This document shows positions 48,675 through 61,419 of a DNA stretch of 64,000 nt, piece by piece. Under the pieces are notes generated by a model. That model saw only the letters and a program-made list of their open reading frames with translations, ran no database searches and was not told the DNA's origin. The stretch is from an uncultured Porphyromonadaceae bacterium. GTDB lineage: Bacteria; Bacteroidota; Bacteroidia; Bacteroidales; Muribaculaceae. The stretch spans positions 62,001 through 126,000 of the forward strand of contig CAMWNI010000003.1 in assembly GCA_947175545.1 (NCBI GenBank). The letters are read 5' to 3'. Every line of letters begins with the position of its first letter. Within the stretch, counting starts at the first letter, position 1. The position numbers and the translations under genes are program-made.

Positions 48675-48799
48675 ATTTTTCCAAATTGTCCGACAAATTT
48701 ACAAAAACTTCCATTCTCCACCAAATTTCTCCTCTCTTTTTTCAAAAAAATCACGGAATAAATTCCCGTTTTACTGCCATGATCGGTATAATAAATTAG

Positions 48800-48940
48800 C
48801 GGGGAGTGACTGTCTCAGCCACTCCTCGTCCAATAATCAACCAATCATTATCACATTTCTTTCACAATGAAAAAAGTCTTGTCGTTGTGTGCGTCTCGAA
48901 GATATAACAACGCCGGATGCGAAACAGTTCACACCCGGCA
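48800..48940 (-). repeat. Dispersed two-hairpin element, copy 1
   Basis: Shares ACAAGACTTTTTTCATTGTGAAAGAAATGTGATAATGATTGGTT.ATTATT core and flanking hairpins with copies at 50661-50801 and 61420-61556. Confidence 0.85.
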
Positions 48941-48944
48941 TGAA

Positions 48945-49000
48945 ATTCGAAGAATCCAATCTCCAACTATTGTTAAATTGGCTGATTGGATTCCTCGAAT
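48945..49000. other. Long imperfect hairpin downstream of guaA
   Basis: ATTCGA-A-GAATCCAATC...CCAA-loop-TTGG...GATTGGATTC-C-TCGAAT; T5 follows on + strand. Confidence 0.7.
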
Positions 49001-49030
49001 CTATGTTTTTGTTATGTCAGAGTAGGTAAA

Positions 49031-50557
49031 TTATTCCCACTCAATTGTCGACGGGGGCTTGGAGGAGATGTCGTAGCAGACGCGGTTGACGCCGCGCACT
49101 TTGTTGATGATTTCATTGCTGACGTGGGCCAGGAATTCGTAGGGGAGATGGGCCCAATCGGCAGTCATGGCGTCAGTCGAGGTTACGGCGCGAAGAGCAA
49201 CGGCACGTTCGTAGGTTCGTTCGTCGCCCATGACTCCGACGCTCTGGACCGGCAGCAGAATGACGCCGGCCTGCCATACTTTGTCGTATAGACCCCAGTC
49301 GCGCAGTCCTTGTATAAAGATGTGGTCAGCTTCCTGAAGTACGGCTACTTTTTCCGGAGTGATGTCGCCAAGAATGCGCACTGCCAGTCCGGGACCGGGG
49401 AAGGGGTGGCGGCCAATGAGATGTTCGGGTATGCCAAGTTCTCGGCCAACGGCGCGCACTTCGTCTTTGAAGAGCAGGCGCAGCGGCTCGCAGAGCTTGA
49501 GATTCATTTTTTCAGGCAGGCCGCCAACATTGTGATGGCTCTTGATGGTTGTGCCGGTAATCGAGAGGGACTCAATGCAGTCAGGGTAAATGGTGCCTTG
49601 TGCAAGCCATTTGGCATCAGTGATTTTGCTTGCTTCACGGTCAAAGACGTCAATGAAGCCCGCGCCGATAATTTTGCGTTTGCGCTCCGGGTCGGTCACT
49701 CCGGCGAGTTTATCGAAGAACTCGGCCGATGCGTCTACTCCAATCACGTTCAAGCCAAGACATTCGTAGTCGCGCATGACGTTTTTGAATTCGTCTTTGC
49801 GCAACATGCCGTGGTCAACGAAAATGCAGGTAAGGTTCGAACCGATTGCCTTGTTGAGCAGGACGGCTGCGACAGAAGAATCAACGCCGCCGCTCAGACC
49901 AAGAATTATGCGGTCGTTGCCAAGTTGCTCACGGAGTTCCTTGACGGTGCTTTCGATGAACGACGCGGCGCTCCAGTCACACTTGCTGCCGCAGATGTCA
50001 ACAACGAAGTTGCGGAGAAGCTGCATGCCACATTCTGAGTGGTACACCTCAGGATGGAATTGAACGCCCCAGGTTTTCTCACCGTCAGTGGCCTGATAGG
50101 CGGCAACGGGGACATCTTCGGTAGATGCGATGGGGTGGAAAATGTCGGGCAGGGACGTAATAGTGTCGCCATGACTCATCCAGACCTGAGCGCCGGGTTC
50201 AATGCCGGTCAGCAGCGGATTGGAGTTGTCGACCTTGGTCAGGCGTGCGCGTCCATACTCGCGAGAGGGTGCGCTTTCGACATTGCCGCCAAGTTCCCAG
50301 GCCATGAGCTGGGCGCCGTAGCAGATGCCGAGAACGGGCATTTTCTTGCGAAGTGAATTAACGTCGATTTTGAAAGATTTTTCATCGTAGACGCTGAACG
50401 GTGATCCGGAGAGAATTACTCCGATAACCGATGGGTCGTCATACGGGAACTTATTGTAGGGGAGAATCTCGCAATAAGTATTGAGTTCACGGACTCTGCG
50501 GCCAATCAGCTGAGTTGTCTGCGAACCGAAGTCAAGGATAATGATTTTTTCCTGCAT
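49031..50557 (-). CDS. guaA: GMP synthase (glutamine-hydrolysing)
   Basis: [64 protein letters not shown]. Confidence 0.98.
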   Translation of the reverse strand: MQEKIIILDFGSQTTQLIGRRVRELNTYCEILPYNKFPYDDPSVIGVILSGSPFSVYDEKSFKIDVNSLRKKMPVLGICYGAQLMAWELGGNVESAPSREYGRARLTKVDNSNPLLTGIEPGAQVWMSHGDTITSLPDIFHPIASTEDVPVAAYQATDGEKTWGVQFHPEVYHSECGMQLLRNFVVDICGSKCDWSAASFIESTVKELREQLGNDRIILGLSGGVDSSVAAVLLNKAIGSNLTCIFVDHGMLRKDEFKNVMRDYECLGLNVIGVDASAEFFDKLAGVTDPERKRKIIGAGFIDVFDREASKITDAKWLAQGTIYPDCIESLSITGTTIKSHHNVGGLPEKMNLKLCEPLRLLFKDEVRAVGRELGIPEHLIGRHPFPGPGLAVRILGDITPEKVAVLQEADHIFIQGLRDWGLYDKVWQAGVILLPVQSVGVMGDERTYERAVALRAVTSTDAMTADWAHLPYEFLAHVSNEIINKVRGVNRVCYDISSKPPSTIEWE

Positions 50558-50660
50558 GAATCGGGAATGTAGGGATTAAACTTTCCGCAAAGTTACGATT
50601 TTTAAATGAAAAAAATGAATAATGAATAAGGAAAAAATGATTTGAGGGTCTAAAGATTAA

Positions 50661-50801
50661 CAAGGAGTGGCTGTCTCAGTCACTCCTCGTCAAATAATAA
50701 ACCAATCATTATCACATTTCTTTCACAATGAAAAAAGTCTTGTTCTGTGTGCTTTTCGAAAATATAACAACGTCCGGCGGAAAAAGGTTCGCTCCGGGCG
50801 T
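50661..50801 (-). repeat. Dispersed two-hairpin element, copy 2
   Basis: Same core block as copies 1 and 3; lies upstream of the guaA TAACTTTG box (50588-50595). Confidence 0.85.
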
Positions 50802-50890
50802 CGATTTTTTGTTACTCTTACTGCTGGTTTGAGAATATAACACCTTTTAGCGAAGGAAAGGCTGTGTATTCGTTCCACCGGAGTGGGGGA

Positions 50891-50922
50891 GTTGTGAGAT
50901 TTTTGGAAAATACGTAAATTTG
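50891..50922 (+). promoter_or_regulatory. Promoter of DUF4105 gene: GTTG-N20-TAAATTTG, 5 nt from ATG
   Basis: Bacteroidetes -33/-7 spacing seen directly; -7 box 50915-50922, ATG 50928. Confidence 0.6.
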
Positions 50923-50927
50923 CGGGG

Positions 50928-52037
50928 ATGAAGAAACTGATATTAATGCTTATGCTTGCCGTGGCCTGTGTCGCGGCGGGAGAGGTGCCGCGGATTTCGC
51001 TGCTGACGGCGCTTCCGGGTGCAGAGATTTATGAGTTGGAAGGTCACACGAGTTTGCGGGTGCGCTCTGCGGAATCCGATATTGTGGTGAATTGGGGCGT
51101 TTTTGACTTTAATTCGCCCAACTTTGTCTATCGGTTTGTCAAGGGGGAGACTGATTATCTCTGTGCAGCATATCCGACGGAACTGTTTTTTGAAGATTAT
51201 CGGCGACAGGGCAGGGCGGTTGTTGAACAGCCGCTGTTGCTTGATTCGGTTGAGACCGTGCGGCTGATTGGCTTGCTTGAAGAAAACCTGCGGCCAGAAA
51301 ACCGGGTCTATCGTTACAACTATGTGAAAGATAATTGCGCTACGCGTCCGCTCTTGATGATTGAACAGGCGGTTGGCAAGCAGTTGATTGCTTCCGAAGA
51401 GGACTGGACTTGTTTTCGCAATGAGATGAGGCGTTACCATCGCGATTATCCATGGTATCAATTCGGCATAGACATGGCCCTGGGGCGCGGAATTGATAAG
51501 AAAATCGGGAGCAGAGAGGCTGCTTTTGCGCCTGTCAGCCTGATGCAGTCCTTGGAACTGTCGCCGATGGTCGGCGAGTCAACAATTATCGGAAAACAGA
51601 CCCTGAAACACAAAAAAACTCCGTGGGTGCTGACTCCTTTAGCGATTGGCCTGTTGGTGCTTCTGCTGGCATGTGTTGTGAAGGGGCGAGTTGCGAAAGT
51701 ATATGATACGCTGATGTTTACGGCTTATGGCCTGGCCGGCTGTGTGCTGTTCTTTCTGTTTGCAGTCTCGACTCATGAGGCAACCTCGCCCAACCTGCTT
51801 TTGCTCTGGCTGAATCCGCTCTGCCTGCTTGGCGCTGTGCTTCCGTGGATAAAATCGGCGAAAAGAGTGAAAGTTTGCTATTTTTTTCTTAACTTTGCGC
51901 TGATTATTTTGCTCGCGATACTCGCTCCGATGCTCGGACGCCAGATGAATCCGGCTTTTTGGATGTTTATGGCTGCCGATGGGGTCAGGAGTCTCGCGAA
52001 CGCAAGGCATATATGTCTCAAAGAAAACCGCTCATAA
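50928..52037 (+). CDS. DUF4105 (Lnb-type N-terminal) membrane protein
   Basis: ISLLTALPGAEIYELEGHTSLRVRSAESDIVVNWGVFDFNSPNFVYRFVKGETDY; YRYNYVKDNCATRPL; C-terminal TM helices. Confidence 0.88.
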   Translation: MKKLILMLMLAVACVAAGEVPRISLLTALPGAEIYELEGHTSLRVRSAESDIVVNWGVFDFNSPNFVYRFVKGETDYLCAAYPTELFFEDYRRQGRAVVEQPLLLDSVETVRLIGLLEENLRPENRVYRYNYVKDNCATRPLLMIEQAVGKQLIASEEDWTCFRNEMRRYHRDYPWYQFGIDMALGRGIDKKIGSREAAFAPVSLMQSLELSPMVGESTIIGKQTLKHKKTPWVLTPLAIGLLVLLLACVVKGRVAKVYDTLMFTAYGLAGCVLFFLFAVSTHEATSPNLLLLWLNPLCLLGAVLPWIKSAKRVKVCYFFLNFALIILLAILAPMLGRQMNPAFWMFMAADGVRSLANARHICLKENRS

Positions 52038-53635
52038 TCGGAGCGCCTGCGTTGGCGCTGATTGCGACGCTGCTGACCGCCTTCCCTGTGAAGGTGTCGG
52101 CGGCTGTTGACGCATCGTCTTCGCACTATAAGCGTCCGCAGCTCGTGTTGAGCATCATGGTTGACGGCTTGCGGAGCGATTATCTGGAACTGCTGTCGAA
52201 TCATTTCGGGCCGGACGGGTTCAACCTGTTGCTTCGTGACGGAGTGACGCTTGAAGAAGTTGAATTTGGTCCGGGTGTTGATGCTGCCGGAGCTGTGGCT
52301 ATGATTTACACCGGGGCCGCACCCTCAGTGAACGGTATCGCTTTGGCCGATGTCTATTCAACCGAGAGGAAAATTACCCAGCCGTCGCTGTTCGACTCTA
52401 CTAAAATCGGCAATTACACAGACGAGACCCTTTCGCCTGCGGCGCTGAAGGTTTCGACCCTGAGCGATGAAATCAGAATTGACGGCGGGGGCGCCGCTTA
52501 CTCGCATGCGATTGCGCCTGACGCCGCCCGGGCCATCCTCATGGGCGGTCATGCCGGAAATTCAGCATTCTGGGTTAATTCGATTAATGGACAGTGGGCA
52601 ACTACGACGCACTATCGCGACGTGCCGACAAGTGTTACGGCCCGCAACTTCACGCGCCCGTTGTCGTCCAGAATCGACACCGTGCTTTGGGCGCCGTCAA
52701 TGGACGTGAGCCTCTATCCGGGTTTGCCGGCCCATAAACGGCATTATCCATTCCGTCACACGTTCAGCGGGTCTGCACCTGAGAAGTATCGTCGGTTCAA
52801 GACAGCGGCGCCGGTCAATGTCGAGATAACGGATCTTGCGCTGGATTATCTGAACGAAATGAAGTTGGGTAAGCGTGACGCAATGGATATGCTATCTGTT
52901 GCTTACACTCTTACACCATACTCCGGAAGTACTGACACCGACGCCCGCCTCGAAACAATGGACGCATATCTGAAGCTTGACCGCCAGATTGCGCGTTTGC
53001 TGAAGGCAGCCGACGGCGAGACAACCGTCGTCATTCTCGGCGGAACACCTGCGGACCCGGCAAAGGATCCTGACGATCCGCAATGGGGCCTGCCGGGCGG
53101 CGAATTTTCGGCTAAAAAGGCCATGTCGCTACTCAATATGTATCTGATTGCCAAATTAGGCAACGGAGAATGGGTGACGGCCTATAACAACGGCGCTTTT
53201 TATCTGAATCACCGGCTTATTGGCGAGAAACGGCTCGAGCCGGAAGAGGTTCGCACCGAAGCGGCCAAATTTCTTACCCGGATGAGTGGCGTTGCAGGCG
53301 CCTTCACGATTGATGACATACTGGAAGGACGCACGTCGGAAGCCTTGCGCCGTAACACGGTTGTAGGCAATGCTGCCGATGTTTACGTGCAGGTGACTCC
53401 CGGATGGACGCTGACCGACGATACGACCCCGACTCCTGTCCGTCAGGTTGTGCGTTACGCACACTCGACTGCGCCGGTGGTCATTTATGCCCCTCAACTT
53501 CTCGAATCGGCAAGGATTTCGACTCCGGTCGATGCCAGACGGGTTGCTCCGACGGTTGCGCGCGTTTTGCGCATCCGGTCTCCGAACGCAGCCAGCGAAC
53601 CCCCGATTAATTTGAAAATTAAGAACACAAAATAA
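52013..53635 (+). CDS. Alkaline phosphatase family protein (nucleotide pyrophosphatase/phosphodiesterase-like)
   Basis: [42 protein letters not shown]; start refined from 51959. Confidence 0.85.
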   Translation: MSQRKPLIIGAPALALIATLLTAFPVKVSAAVDASSSHYKRPQLVLSIMVDGLRSDYLELLSNHFGPDGFNLLLRDGVTLEEVEFGPGVDAAGAVAMIYTGAAPSVNGIALADVYSTERKITQPSLFDSTKIGNYTDETLSPAALKVSTLSDEIRIDGGGAAYSHAIAPDAARAILMGGHAGNSAFWVNSINGQWATTTHYRDVPTSVTARNFTRPLSSRIDTVLWAPSMDVSLYPGLPAHKRHYPFRHTFSGSAPEKYRRFKTAAPVNVEITDLALDYLNEMKLGKRDAMDMLSVAYTLTPYSGSTDTDARLETMDAYLKLDRQIARLLKAADGETTVVILGGTPADPAKDPDDPQWGLPGGEFSAKKAMSLLNMYLIAKLGNGEWVTAYNNGAFYLNHRLIGEKRLEPEEVRTEAAKFLTRMSGVAGAFTIDDILEGRTSEALRRNTVVGNAADVYVQVTPGWTLTDDTTPTPVRQVVRYAHSTAPVVIYAPQLLESARISTPVDARRVAPTVARVLRIRSPNAASEPPINLKIKNTK

Positions 53636-53655
53636 AAAATATAAAATACAGATAT

Positions 53656-56600
53656 ATGTCGCTCAATTCATTTCTTAGTAAACTTTTCGGCAACAAATCG
53701 CAGCGCGACCTGCGTGAAATTCAGCCGATTGTAAATAAAATTAACTCGCTTCGCCCTGAAATGGAGTCGAAGACTCCCGATCAGTTGCGAGCCAATATCG
53801 ACAACGTGCGGGCCGACATCCGTTCGGTTGTCGGTCCTCATGAGAATGCAGTCAAGGAACTCCGCGCGAAAATCGAGACTCTTCCTTTTGATGAACGTCA
53901 GCCCCTGTGGGATAAAATTGACGAGCATGAAAAGCAGATTCTTGATTCAATCGAAGATAAACTGAACGAACATCTGCCCCTGGTTTTTGCAACCATGCGC
54001 GAAACTGCTGCCCGTTTTGCCAAGGGGCCGGTTGAGGTAACCGCAACCGCCCAGGACCGCGAATATGCCGCCCAGGGCCGCGAATTTGTGACCATCACTC
54101 CTGAAGGTAAAGCCATCTATCAGAACAAATGGCATGCCGGCGGCAACGAAATGACCTGGGACATGGTCCACTATGATGTTCAGCTCATTGGCGGCATCGT
54201 GTTGCATCAGGGCAAGATTGCCGAGATGGCAACCGGTGAAGGTAAGACCCTTGTCGCGACCCTTCCGGTCTTCTTGCGCTCGCTCTCTGGTCGCGGCGTC
54301 CATGTCGTGACAGTCAATGACTATTTGTCGAAGCGAGACTCGGAATGGATGGGGCCGCTCTATATGTTCCACGGACAGACGGTTGATTGTATCGACAAGC
54401 ATCAGCCCAACACCCCCGAGCGTCGGGCCGCCTATAACTGTGACATAACCTTCGGCACGAACAACGAATTTGGCTTCGACTATCTTCGCGATAACATGGC
54501 TATGAGTCCTGACGATATGGTTCAGCGCAAGCATTACTACGCTATCGTCGATGAGGTCGACTCCGTGTTGATTGACGACGCCCGCACCCCGCTGATTATC
54601 TCAGGTCCGGTTCCGCAGGGCGAAGACCAGTACTTCAACGAGTACAAAGGCAACGTTCAGAACGTTGTTGAAGCCCAGCGCAAGTTGCAAATCAAACTGA
54701 TTGCCGAAGCAAAGGAAAAAATCAGTTCTGACGACTCGGAAGTGCGTAAGGAGGGTGCCTTGGCACTCTACCGAGCCTATCTTGCCGGCCCGAAGTATCA
54801 GCCACTGATTAAACTGCTCAGCCAGGACGGCATGAAGACCCTGCTGCTCAAAACCGAGGGCTATTATCTTCAGGATAATGCGCGCGAGATGCCCGTAGCC
54901 GTTGAACCGTTATATTATAAGGTAGACGAAAAGACGCGTCAGGTTGATTTGACGGACAAGGGATTCGACGTGCTGACCGGTAAGATTTCGGATCCGACGT
55001 TCTTCGTGCTTCCTGACATTGCCGCCCAGCTTTCCGAACTGGAAGCCCGCCCGGATTCGCCCGAAAAGGCTGAGGAGAAGGACCGTCTGCTCCAGGAGTA
55101 TGCCGTAAAGGCTGAGCGCGTACATACCGTCAGCCAGCTGCTGAAGGCTTACACTTTATTTAATAAGGACGAAGAGTATGTCATAGACGACAACAAAATC
55201 AAGATTGTTGACGAGCAGACCGGCCGTATTATGGAAGGTCGCCGTTATTCTGACGGCCTTCATCAAGCGATTGAGGCCAAGGAGGGCGTTAAGGTAGAGG
55301 CCGCAACCCAGACCTTTGCAACCATTACTTTGCAGAACTACTTCCGAATGTACCATAAACTTTCCGGCATGACCGGTACGGCCGAAACTGAGGCTGGAGA
55401 ATTTTGGGACATTTATAAACTTGACGTGGTCAGCATCCCGACTAACCGCCCGATTGCGCGTGTCGACATGAATGACCGTGTCTATAAGACCAAGAAGGCG
55501 AAGTATGCCGCCGTCATCAAGGAAATTGAGGAGCTGGTAGCCGCCGGTCGCCCCGTGCTTGTCGGCACAACTTCGGTTGACATTTCCGAGAATCTGTCGC
55601 GCCAGCTGGCAATGCGTCATATTCCACACAACGTCCTCAACGCCAAACTCCACCAGAAAGAGGCCGACATTGTTGCCCAGGCCGGTCGGCCCGGAACTGT
55701 CACCATTGCAACCAACATGGCAGGCCGCGGTACAGACATCAAGCTTCCCGAGGGCGTTAAGGATGCCGGTGGTCTTGCGATTATCGGCACCGAGCGCCAT
55801 GAGTCGCGCCGCGTTGACCGCCAGCTGCGTGGTCGTGCCGGACGTCAGGGCGACCCGGGTTCATCCGTGTTCTTCGTCTCGTTCGAGGACCAGTTGATGC
55901 GCATGTTCGCATCCGATTCCGTCATGAAGACTCTTGACCGCCTCGGATTCAAGGAAGATGAGATGCTTGAAAGTTCAATGGTCAACAAATCAATCGAGAA
56001 AGCCCAAAAGCGAGTCGAAGAGAATAACTACGGCATCCGTAAGCGTCTGCTGGAGTATGACGACGTCATGAACAAACAGCGTACCTACATTTACTCACGC
56101 CGTCAGCATGCGCTCAAGGGCGAACGCATCGGTATTGATATTACGAATATGCTCTACGACGTTGTTGAAAACATCGTCAACGAACATGACGCAAACGTTA
56201 CCGGAGACTACGAACACATGAACCATGAGCTGATGACCCTGATGACCATCAGCGCACCCTTTACTGAGCAGGAGTATAAAAAAATGGGCAAGGAGGAGCT
56301 GATTGACGCGCTCCACTCCGCCGCAATCGAAACAATGAACCGCAAGAGCGAGCGCATTGTCGAGGTTGCGATGCCTGTAATCACGGACCTGTATGAAAAT
56401 CAGCATTACGAAGGCATTATCCAAGTGCCGATTACGGACGGTAAGCGTCTGTTCCGTCTGATTGTGAATGTGAAGGAGAGCATGGATGCCGGATGTCGCA
56501 ATATTGTGACCGAATGGCATAAACTCCTTATGCTTGCCTGCATTGACGAACTCTGGAAAGAACACTTGCGCGAACTTGACGACCTTCGCCAGAGCGTTCA

Positions 56601-57036
56601 GAATGCAAGTTATGAGCAGAAAGATCCTCTGGTAATCTATAAGGTAGAGTCGTTCCATCTGTTTGAAGGCATGCTCAAGAAACTCAATGACAAGGCGACG
56701 GCAGCACTGATGCGCGGTCAGATTTACGTCCGTCAGGCACCGCCGGCACCGGCCCAGCAGCCGGCCCAGAGCGAACAGCCGAAGCCTGAACAGCCCAAGG
56801 CTCAACCGGAGGTCCAGCGTGCGCAGGCCGTCAAGACCGACTATTCGCGTTATAACGCGTCGAAGGCCGAAGCCTATGACGGAGCTGACGCGCAGCGCCA
56901 GGCTGCGTCGGCCCAGCAGGGTCAGCAGCCGGCCGCCCCTCAGCCCGTAAAGGCTGCCCCTCGAATTGGCCGCAATGACCCATGTCCTTGTGGTAGCGGC
57001 AAGAAGTATAAAGCGTGCCACGGACGCGGTCTGTGA
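53656..57036 (+). CDS. secA: Preprotein translocase subunit SecA
   Basis: [48 protein letters not shown]; Zn-binding [18 protein letters not shown]. Confidence 0.98.
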   Translation: MSLNSFLSKLFGNKSQRDLREIQPIVNKINSLRPEMESKTPDQLRANIDNVRADIRSVVGPHENAVKELRAKIETLPFDERQPLWDKIDEHEKQILDSIEDKLNEHLPLVFATMRETAARFAKGPVEVTATAQDREYAAQGREFVTITPEGKAIYQNKWHAGGNEMTWDMVHYDVQLIGGIVLHQGKIAEMATGEGKTLVATLPVFLRSLSGRGVHVVTVNDYLSKRDSEWMGPLYMFHGQTVDCIDKHQPNTPERRAAYNCDITFGTNNEFGFDYLRDNMAMSPDDMVQRKHYYAIVDEVDSVLIDDARTPLIISGPVPQGEDQYFNEYKGNVQNVVEAQRKLQIKLIAEAKEKISSDDSEVRKEGALALYRAYLAGPKYQPLIKLLSQDGMKTLLLKTEGYYLQDNAREMPVAVEPLYYKVDEKTRQVDLTDKGFDVLTGKISDPTFFVLPDIAAQLSELEARPDSPEKAEEKDRLLQEYAVKAERVHTVSQLLKAYTLFNKDEEYVIDDNKIKIVDEQTGRIMEGRRYSDGLHQAIEAKEGVKVEAATQTFATITLQNYFRMYHKLSGMTGTAETEAGEFWDIYKLDVVSIPTNRPIARVDMNDRVYKTKKAKYAAVIKEIEELVAAGRPVLVGTTSVDISENLSRQLAMRHIPHNVLNAKLHQKEADIVAQAGRPGTVTIATNMAGRGTDIKLPEGVKDAGGLAIIGTERHESRRVDRQLRGRAGRQGDPGSSVFFVSFEDQLMRMFASDSVMKTLDRLGFKEDEMLESSMVNKSIEKAQKRVEENNYGIRKRLLEYDDVMNKQRTYIYSRRQHALKGERIGIDITNMLYDVVENIVNEHDANVTGDYEHMNHELMTLMTISAPFTEQEYKKMGKEELIDALHSAAIETMNRKSERIVEVAMPVITDLYENQHYEGIIQVPITDGKRLFRLIVNVKESMDAGCRNIVTEWHKLLMLACIDELWKEHLRELDDLRQSVQNASYEQKDPLVIYKVESFHLFEGMLKKLNDKATAALMRGQIYVRQAPPAPAQQPAQSEQPKPEQPKAQPEVQRAQAVKTDYSRYNASKAEAYDGADAQRQAASAQQGQQPAAPQPVKAAPRIGRNDPCPCGSGKKYKACHGRGL

Positions 57037-60000
57037 AGCGTACTTATAGAATAATTAGAACCATACTGGTGTCCCTGCTGTCGCTGACAGTGGGGATGCC
57101 GGTTTTAATTTATCTGTCGCTCTGGCTAAGCCCGACCAGGGAGCGATTGCGTTCCGAAGCCGAACAGCAGCTTTCAGCGCTGATTGGAGCTGAAGTGACC
57201 ATCCGCGACCTTAATATAGAACCCTTTACGCGGCTCAGGCTTGAGAGAGCAAGCGTATTGACCGCTCCGGGCGATACGGCTCTGACCCTGCGTGAGCTTG
57301 GAGCCGGCTTCAGCTTGCGAGATTTGCTTGTCAGACGGCGGTTTGTCATAACCGACGTCGAATTGATGGAGCCGGAGTTGCGTCTCCGGCGCGATTCAGT
57401 GGGCGCTGCGCTGAATGTCGCACCTATCCTTGAGATGCTGAAGGGCGACGGGACAAAGCCGCCGACGCGCTTTAATCTTGCCGTAAACACGGTTATTATC
57501 CGAGGCGGTACAGTCTGCTATGATGTTGATAAATGCGAACATCAAGAAGAGGGAATGCTTGACCCCAATCATCTTAAGATTCTGGGGCTAAACGCTGATA
57601 TCAATGCGCCGCGTATCAGTTCTGACAGCATCAGCGTCAGATTGCGTCGGCTTCAGTTCCATGAGCGAAGCGGAATTGTCCTGACTCGCCTGAGCGGCGA
57701 CGTTGTATACACTCCAGAACGGCTGACCGTTGACAATCTGACACTTCGCATGCCGCAGTCATGCCTTGAATTCAGCGATATAGATCTGGCTTTGACGGGA
57801 GAGCGAATGGGTTTCATTGACCTTAGACGGGGGTCAAGCATCAGTGCGGCGGATTTGGAGCCGGTTTTGCCGTTTAATGCTGCGCTTCTTGACGATCCCG
57901 TGATGCTTAGAGGCAGGATTGAACTGTTTCGCGACTCGATTCAATTGAGCAGGCTTGACGTCAGGGTAGGCGACATGCTCTCCGTGAGCGGTCACGGCAA
58001 CAAGCATGAGCAGATGATTTCACAGTTTGCGCTCGCTTCAACTTCGAGTGAGGTTGAACGCATTGCAAGTGCGTTTACGCGGCTGTCGCCGCAGGCTGCT
58101 GGTATCCTTTCTCGACTTGGTTCGTTTTCTGTCAGTGGCTCGGCTTCGCGCGTGGGAAATGAGATTGTGAAGTTAAATGCGACATTGGAGTCTGCTACCG
58201 TCGGCGATTTGGATGTCAATGGTGTGCTTCGCAAGCAACGTCTGTCAGGAAAAGCCCGCTCAGGCGGTATGGACCTTGATGTCTTGTTTCCTGGCAAGGA
58301 GTTGGGCTATGCGGCTTTTGAGACTGAATTCGACCTCGGACGCCGCGCCGGACGTGCTGAAGCGTCAGTCGGTTCAGTTGAGTGGCGCGGCCATCGCTAT
58401 AACAATATTTACGCCGATATCGAGTATTCAGGCCGGAGTTATCAGGCTGATGTTGAGGTTGCGGATTCAGTGCTTGCACTTACATTGTCGGCCAGTGCAG
58501 ATCTGACGCCCGGAGAAATGGCTGCTTCCCTGGTGGTTGATGTCGAACGTTTGCGTCCGGACGTTATGCGTCTTTGGACAAAACATCCCGGCTTTGCATT
58601 TTCAGGAAATTTCCTTGCCGAATTTTCCGGTCCGGAATTCACCCGTCCCTCCGGCTTTCTTCGGGCTGATAATTTAAAGTTCGCTAACGCTGAAACCGGC
58701 GAGGAGTACGTTGAACGCCCTCTTAGACTTCAATCTGATTTCGAGTCGTCGCTCAATCGGATTGAGTTGTGTTCTGGACCGCTTGATTTGGCCGTCAATG
58801 GCTTTATTGACATAAAAACGATACCTGCGGCAGCGAAAAAAATTGCGGCAGCGGCATTCCCGCAACTTTTTTTCTTCGATAACGCGCCTGAAAGTCCGGG
58901 TTCGACAAATGATTTCCGTCTGTCTGCGACGGTCCATGAGCAGTCGCCGCTGTTCGACCTGATATCTTTGCCGGTTCGTCCGCTGTTTGATGTCGATATC
59001 AATGGAGGAATGATTGAATCGGCCGACTCGGCATGGCTTACCGTCAAAATGCCTTATCTGCAACAGGGAAAGAAACTTGTCCGCGACACGGAACTCAATG
59101 TGTTTGCCGGAGCGCGAGGTTTGGTGTCGGCTCAGACCGAGATGGACAATAAGCATGGTCGGCCGATGAACTTCCGCTTGCTTTCGGAATTTGAGGGCGG
59201 GACGGCGCATACCCGTATGGACTGGAATGTAGTTTCCGACCGCCGTTTTGACGGGGCCATAGGTATGGATATTAAGCCGCTGCCGTCGGGAGGAGACGTG
59301 TTGATACATGAGTCAGAGATGGTTTTCAATGATGCTGTCTGGACTGTCAAACCGGCTTACGCCGGGGTTCGCTCGGGGTCAGTTGTCGTTGGCAATCTTG
59401 TTGTGGAGGGTCCGGGTCAGCAGGCGGTTATTCGCGGAGTCGCATCAGCTGATTCCGTCGATGTACTTTCCGTCAGTCTTGATAACATTGACCTGGACTA
59501 TCTGTTTGAAACCTTATCGCTTGGTCCCTCGATTACGTTCGGCGGAACGGCAACGGGAACCGTGACCGGACGTTCGCTGCTTTCGCCTGAGGCTATTCTG
59601 CTGACCGATGACCTTTTTGTTCGCGATTTCAGTTACAATCATTGCCGCTTCGGCAATGCTGAAATCCGCGCCGATTGGGATCCGGCGGACCGCGGTATAA
59701 ACATCCATGCCGACGTTGACGGAGGTTCGGAGAGCAGTGCCGTTGTTGACGGTGTCATTTATCCCCTTAGTCAGCACCTTGATTTCCGGTTTGATGCCCA
59801 TCGGCTTCCGGCCGGCTTTCTCAGACCGTTTATGGCGTCGTGGGCCGACGATGTCGGCGGTTTCGCTTCAGGCAAGGCCCGCCTTTTTGGCAGTTTCGCT
59901 CTTGTTGATCTTGAAGGAGACCTGAAGGCCGACGATTTCTCGCTTAAGGTCGGTTACACCGGAGTTACTTACCATGCGACTGACTCCGTTCATATTCGTC

Positions 60001-61397
60001 CAGGCCGAATTGAACTGAATGGCATAACTGTCAGTGATTCGCGAGGCCATACAGCCCGCCTTGACGGCTATCTGAGCCATGACCATTTCATTGAGTCGGT
60101 TTTTGATTTCAGAGTGAGTGATGCGCGCTCGATTCAAGTGATTGACTTGCCGCCCGGCCCGGATGAAATCTGGTATGGTTCCGTATTCGGAAACGGATTG
60201 GTATCGATTACGGGGAGAACCGGAAAGGTTGCCATCTCCGCAGACATGCAGACGGCTTCCGGATCCGATTTCACGTTTGCGCTTACCTCAGCCGAGCAGG
60301 CTGCAGAGTATGATTTTCTGACTTTCCGCTCGGCCGCCGGACTTTCGGCCGCCGATTCGCTCGAACTTGCGCTGAAAACCAGACTGAAGGCGAACCGCAG
60401 AATGGAGGAGGTCATGCGGCGCAAGGAGATGCTTGCTGATATGCCAGCCTCGTTCGACATAAAAATACGCATGGATGTGACTCCCGGTGCGCGGATCAAT
60501 CTTTTGATGGACCCGGTTGCCGGCGACAAGATTACGGCCTTCGGCTCAGGCCACCTGGATCTGAATTACGAGTCTGCCAACGACGATTTGCGGCTTTATG
60601 GCGACTATCTGATCAATCGGGGCGACTATAATTTCACCCTCCAGGACATTATTATCAAAAATTTCTCGATTCGTGAAGGTTCCGTCGTTGCGTTCCACGG
60701 CGATCCGCTCGACGCCTCACTGAATGTCTCGGCCGCCTATCAGCTTAACGCCAACCTGAGTGATCTTGACGATTCGTTCCTTCATGACAAGGAAGTGCAG
60801 CGTACCAATGTGCCTGTCCAGGCGGTTTTGAACCTCGGCGGCGACCTTCAGAACCCGGAAATATCCTTCGATCTGGATTTCCCGACCCTGACCCCGGACG
60901 TTAAGCGAAAGGTTAGGTCAATTGTCTCAACTGATGAAATGATGAACCGACAGATAATCTATCTGCTTGCCCTCAACCGATTCTATACACCTGACTATAT
61001 GGCCGGGGCAACCAAGGGCAATGAGCTTGCGTCACTCGCCTCCGGCACGATTTCGTCGCAGTTGAGTAATATTCTTGGACAGCTGAGCGATAAATTCTCG
61101 GTGGCGCCCAGCGTTCGTTCCGATGCCGGCGACTTCTCTGACATAGAGGTGGACGTTGCATTGTCATCAACGCTACTCAACAACCGGCTGTTATTGAACG
61201 GAAACTTCGGCTATCGTGACAAAACGTTAAACAATAATCAGTTTATTGGTGACTTTGATATTGAATATCTGCTCAATCGCACAGGAAACTGGCGCCTGAA
61301 GGCGTACAACCATTTCAACGACCGCAACTTATACGTCAAAACCGCACTGACCACCCAAGGCCTCGGTATTGTCTTCAAACACGACTGGGGAAAGTAA
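57015..61397 (+). CDS. Translocation/assembly module TamB-like protein
   Basis: N-terminal signal anchor, very long beta-rich protein, C-terminal DUF490-type domain ([49 protein letters not shown]); GTG start overlapping secA end. Confidence 0.9.
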   Translation: MPRTRSVKRTYRIIRTILVSLLSLTVGMPVLIYLSLWLSPTRERLRSEAEQQLSALIGAEVTIRDLNIEPFTRLRLERASVLTAPGDTALTLRELGAGFSLRDLLVRRRFVITDVELMEPELRLRRDSVGAALNVAPILEMLKGDGTKPPTRFNLAVNTVIIRGGTVCYDVDKCEHQEEGMLDPNHLKILGLNADINAPRISSDSISVRLRRLQFHERSGIVLTRLSGDVVYTPERLTVDNLTLRMPQSCLEFSDIDLALTGERMGFIDLRRGSSISAADLEPVLPFNAALLDDPVMLRGRIELFRDSIQLSRLDVRVGDMLSVSGHGNKHEQMISQFALASTSSEVERIASAFTRLSPQAAGILSRLGSFSVSGSASRVGNEIVKLNATLESATVGDLDVNGVLRKQRLSGKARSGGMDLDVLFPGKELGYAAFETEFDLGRRAGRAEASVGSVEWRGHRYNNIYADIEYSGRSYQADVEVADSVLALTLSASADLTPGEMAASLVVDVERLRPDVMRLWTKHPGFAFSGNFLAEFSGPEFTRPSGFLRADNLKFANAETGEEYVERPLRLQSDFESSLNRIELCSGPLDLAVNGFIDIKTIPAAAKKIAAAAFPQLFFFDNAPESPGSTNDFRLSATVHEQSPLFDLISLPVRPLFDVDINGGMIESADSAWLTVKMPYLQQGKKLVRDTELNVFAGARGLVSAQTEMDNKHGRPMNFRLLSEFEGGTAHTRMDWNVVSDRRFDGAIGMDIKPLPSGGDVLIHESEMVFNDAVWTVKPAYAGVRSGSVVVGNLVVEGPGQQAVIRGVASADSVDVLSVSLDNIDLDYLFETLSLGPSITFGGTATGTVTGRSLLSPEAILLTDDLFVRDFSYNHCRFGNAEIRADWDPADRGINIHADVDGGSESSAVVDGVIYPLSQHLDFRFDAHRLPAGFLRPFMASWADDVGGFASGKARLFGSFALVDLEGDLKADDFSLKVGYTGVTYHATDSVHIRPGRIELNGITVSDSRGHTARLDGYLSHDHFIESVFDFRVSDARSIQVIDLPPGPDEIWYGSVFGNGLVSITGRTGKVAISADMQTASGSDFTFALTSAEQAAEYDFLTFRSAAGLSAADSLELALKTRLKANRRMEEVMRRKEMLADMPASFDIKIRMDVTPGARINLLMDPVAGDKITAFGSGHLDLNYESANDDLRLYGDYLINRGDYNFTLQDIIIKNFSIREGSVVAFHGDPLDASLNVSAAYQLNANLSDLDDSFLHDKEVQRTNVPVQAVLNLGGDLQNPEISFDLDFPTLTPDVKRKVRSIVSTDEMMNRQIIYLLALNRFYTPDYMAGATKGNELASLASGTISSQLSNILGQLSDKFSVAPSVRSDAGDFSDIEVDVALSSTLLNNRLLLNGNFGYRDKTLNNNQFIGDFDIEYLLNRTGNWRLKAYNHFNDRNLYVKTALTTQGLGIVFKHDWGK

Positions 61398-61419
61398 ATA
61401 ACAGAATGCAGAAATTTAT

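Noticed and set aside
48867-49026. Short ORF starting ATGAAAAAAGTCTTG (MKKVL...) inside the repeat element
   Set aside because: Only the first ~5 codons are shared; the three copies give unrelated peptides (MKKVLSLCASRR..., MKKVLFCVLF..., MKKVLSVCISSL*), so conservation is nucleotide-level, not coding
56095-57021. 308 aa minus-strand ORF antisense to secA
   Set aside because: Shadow ORF; Leu/Arg-rich composition reflects complement of secA codons
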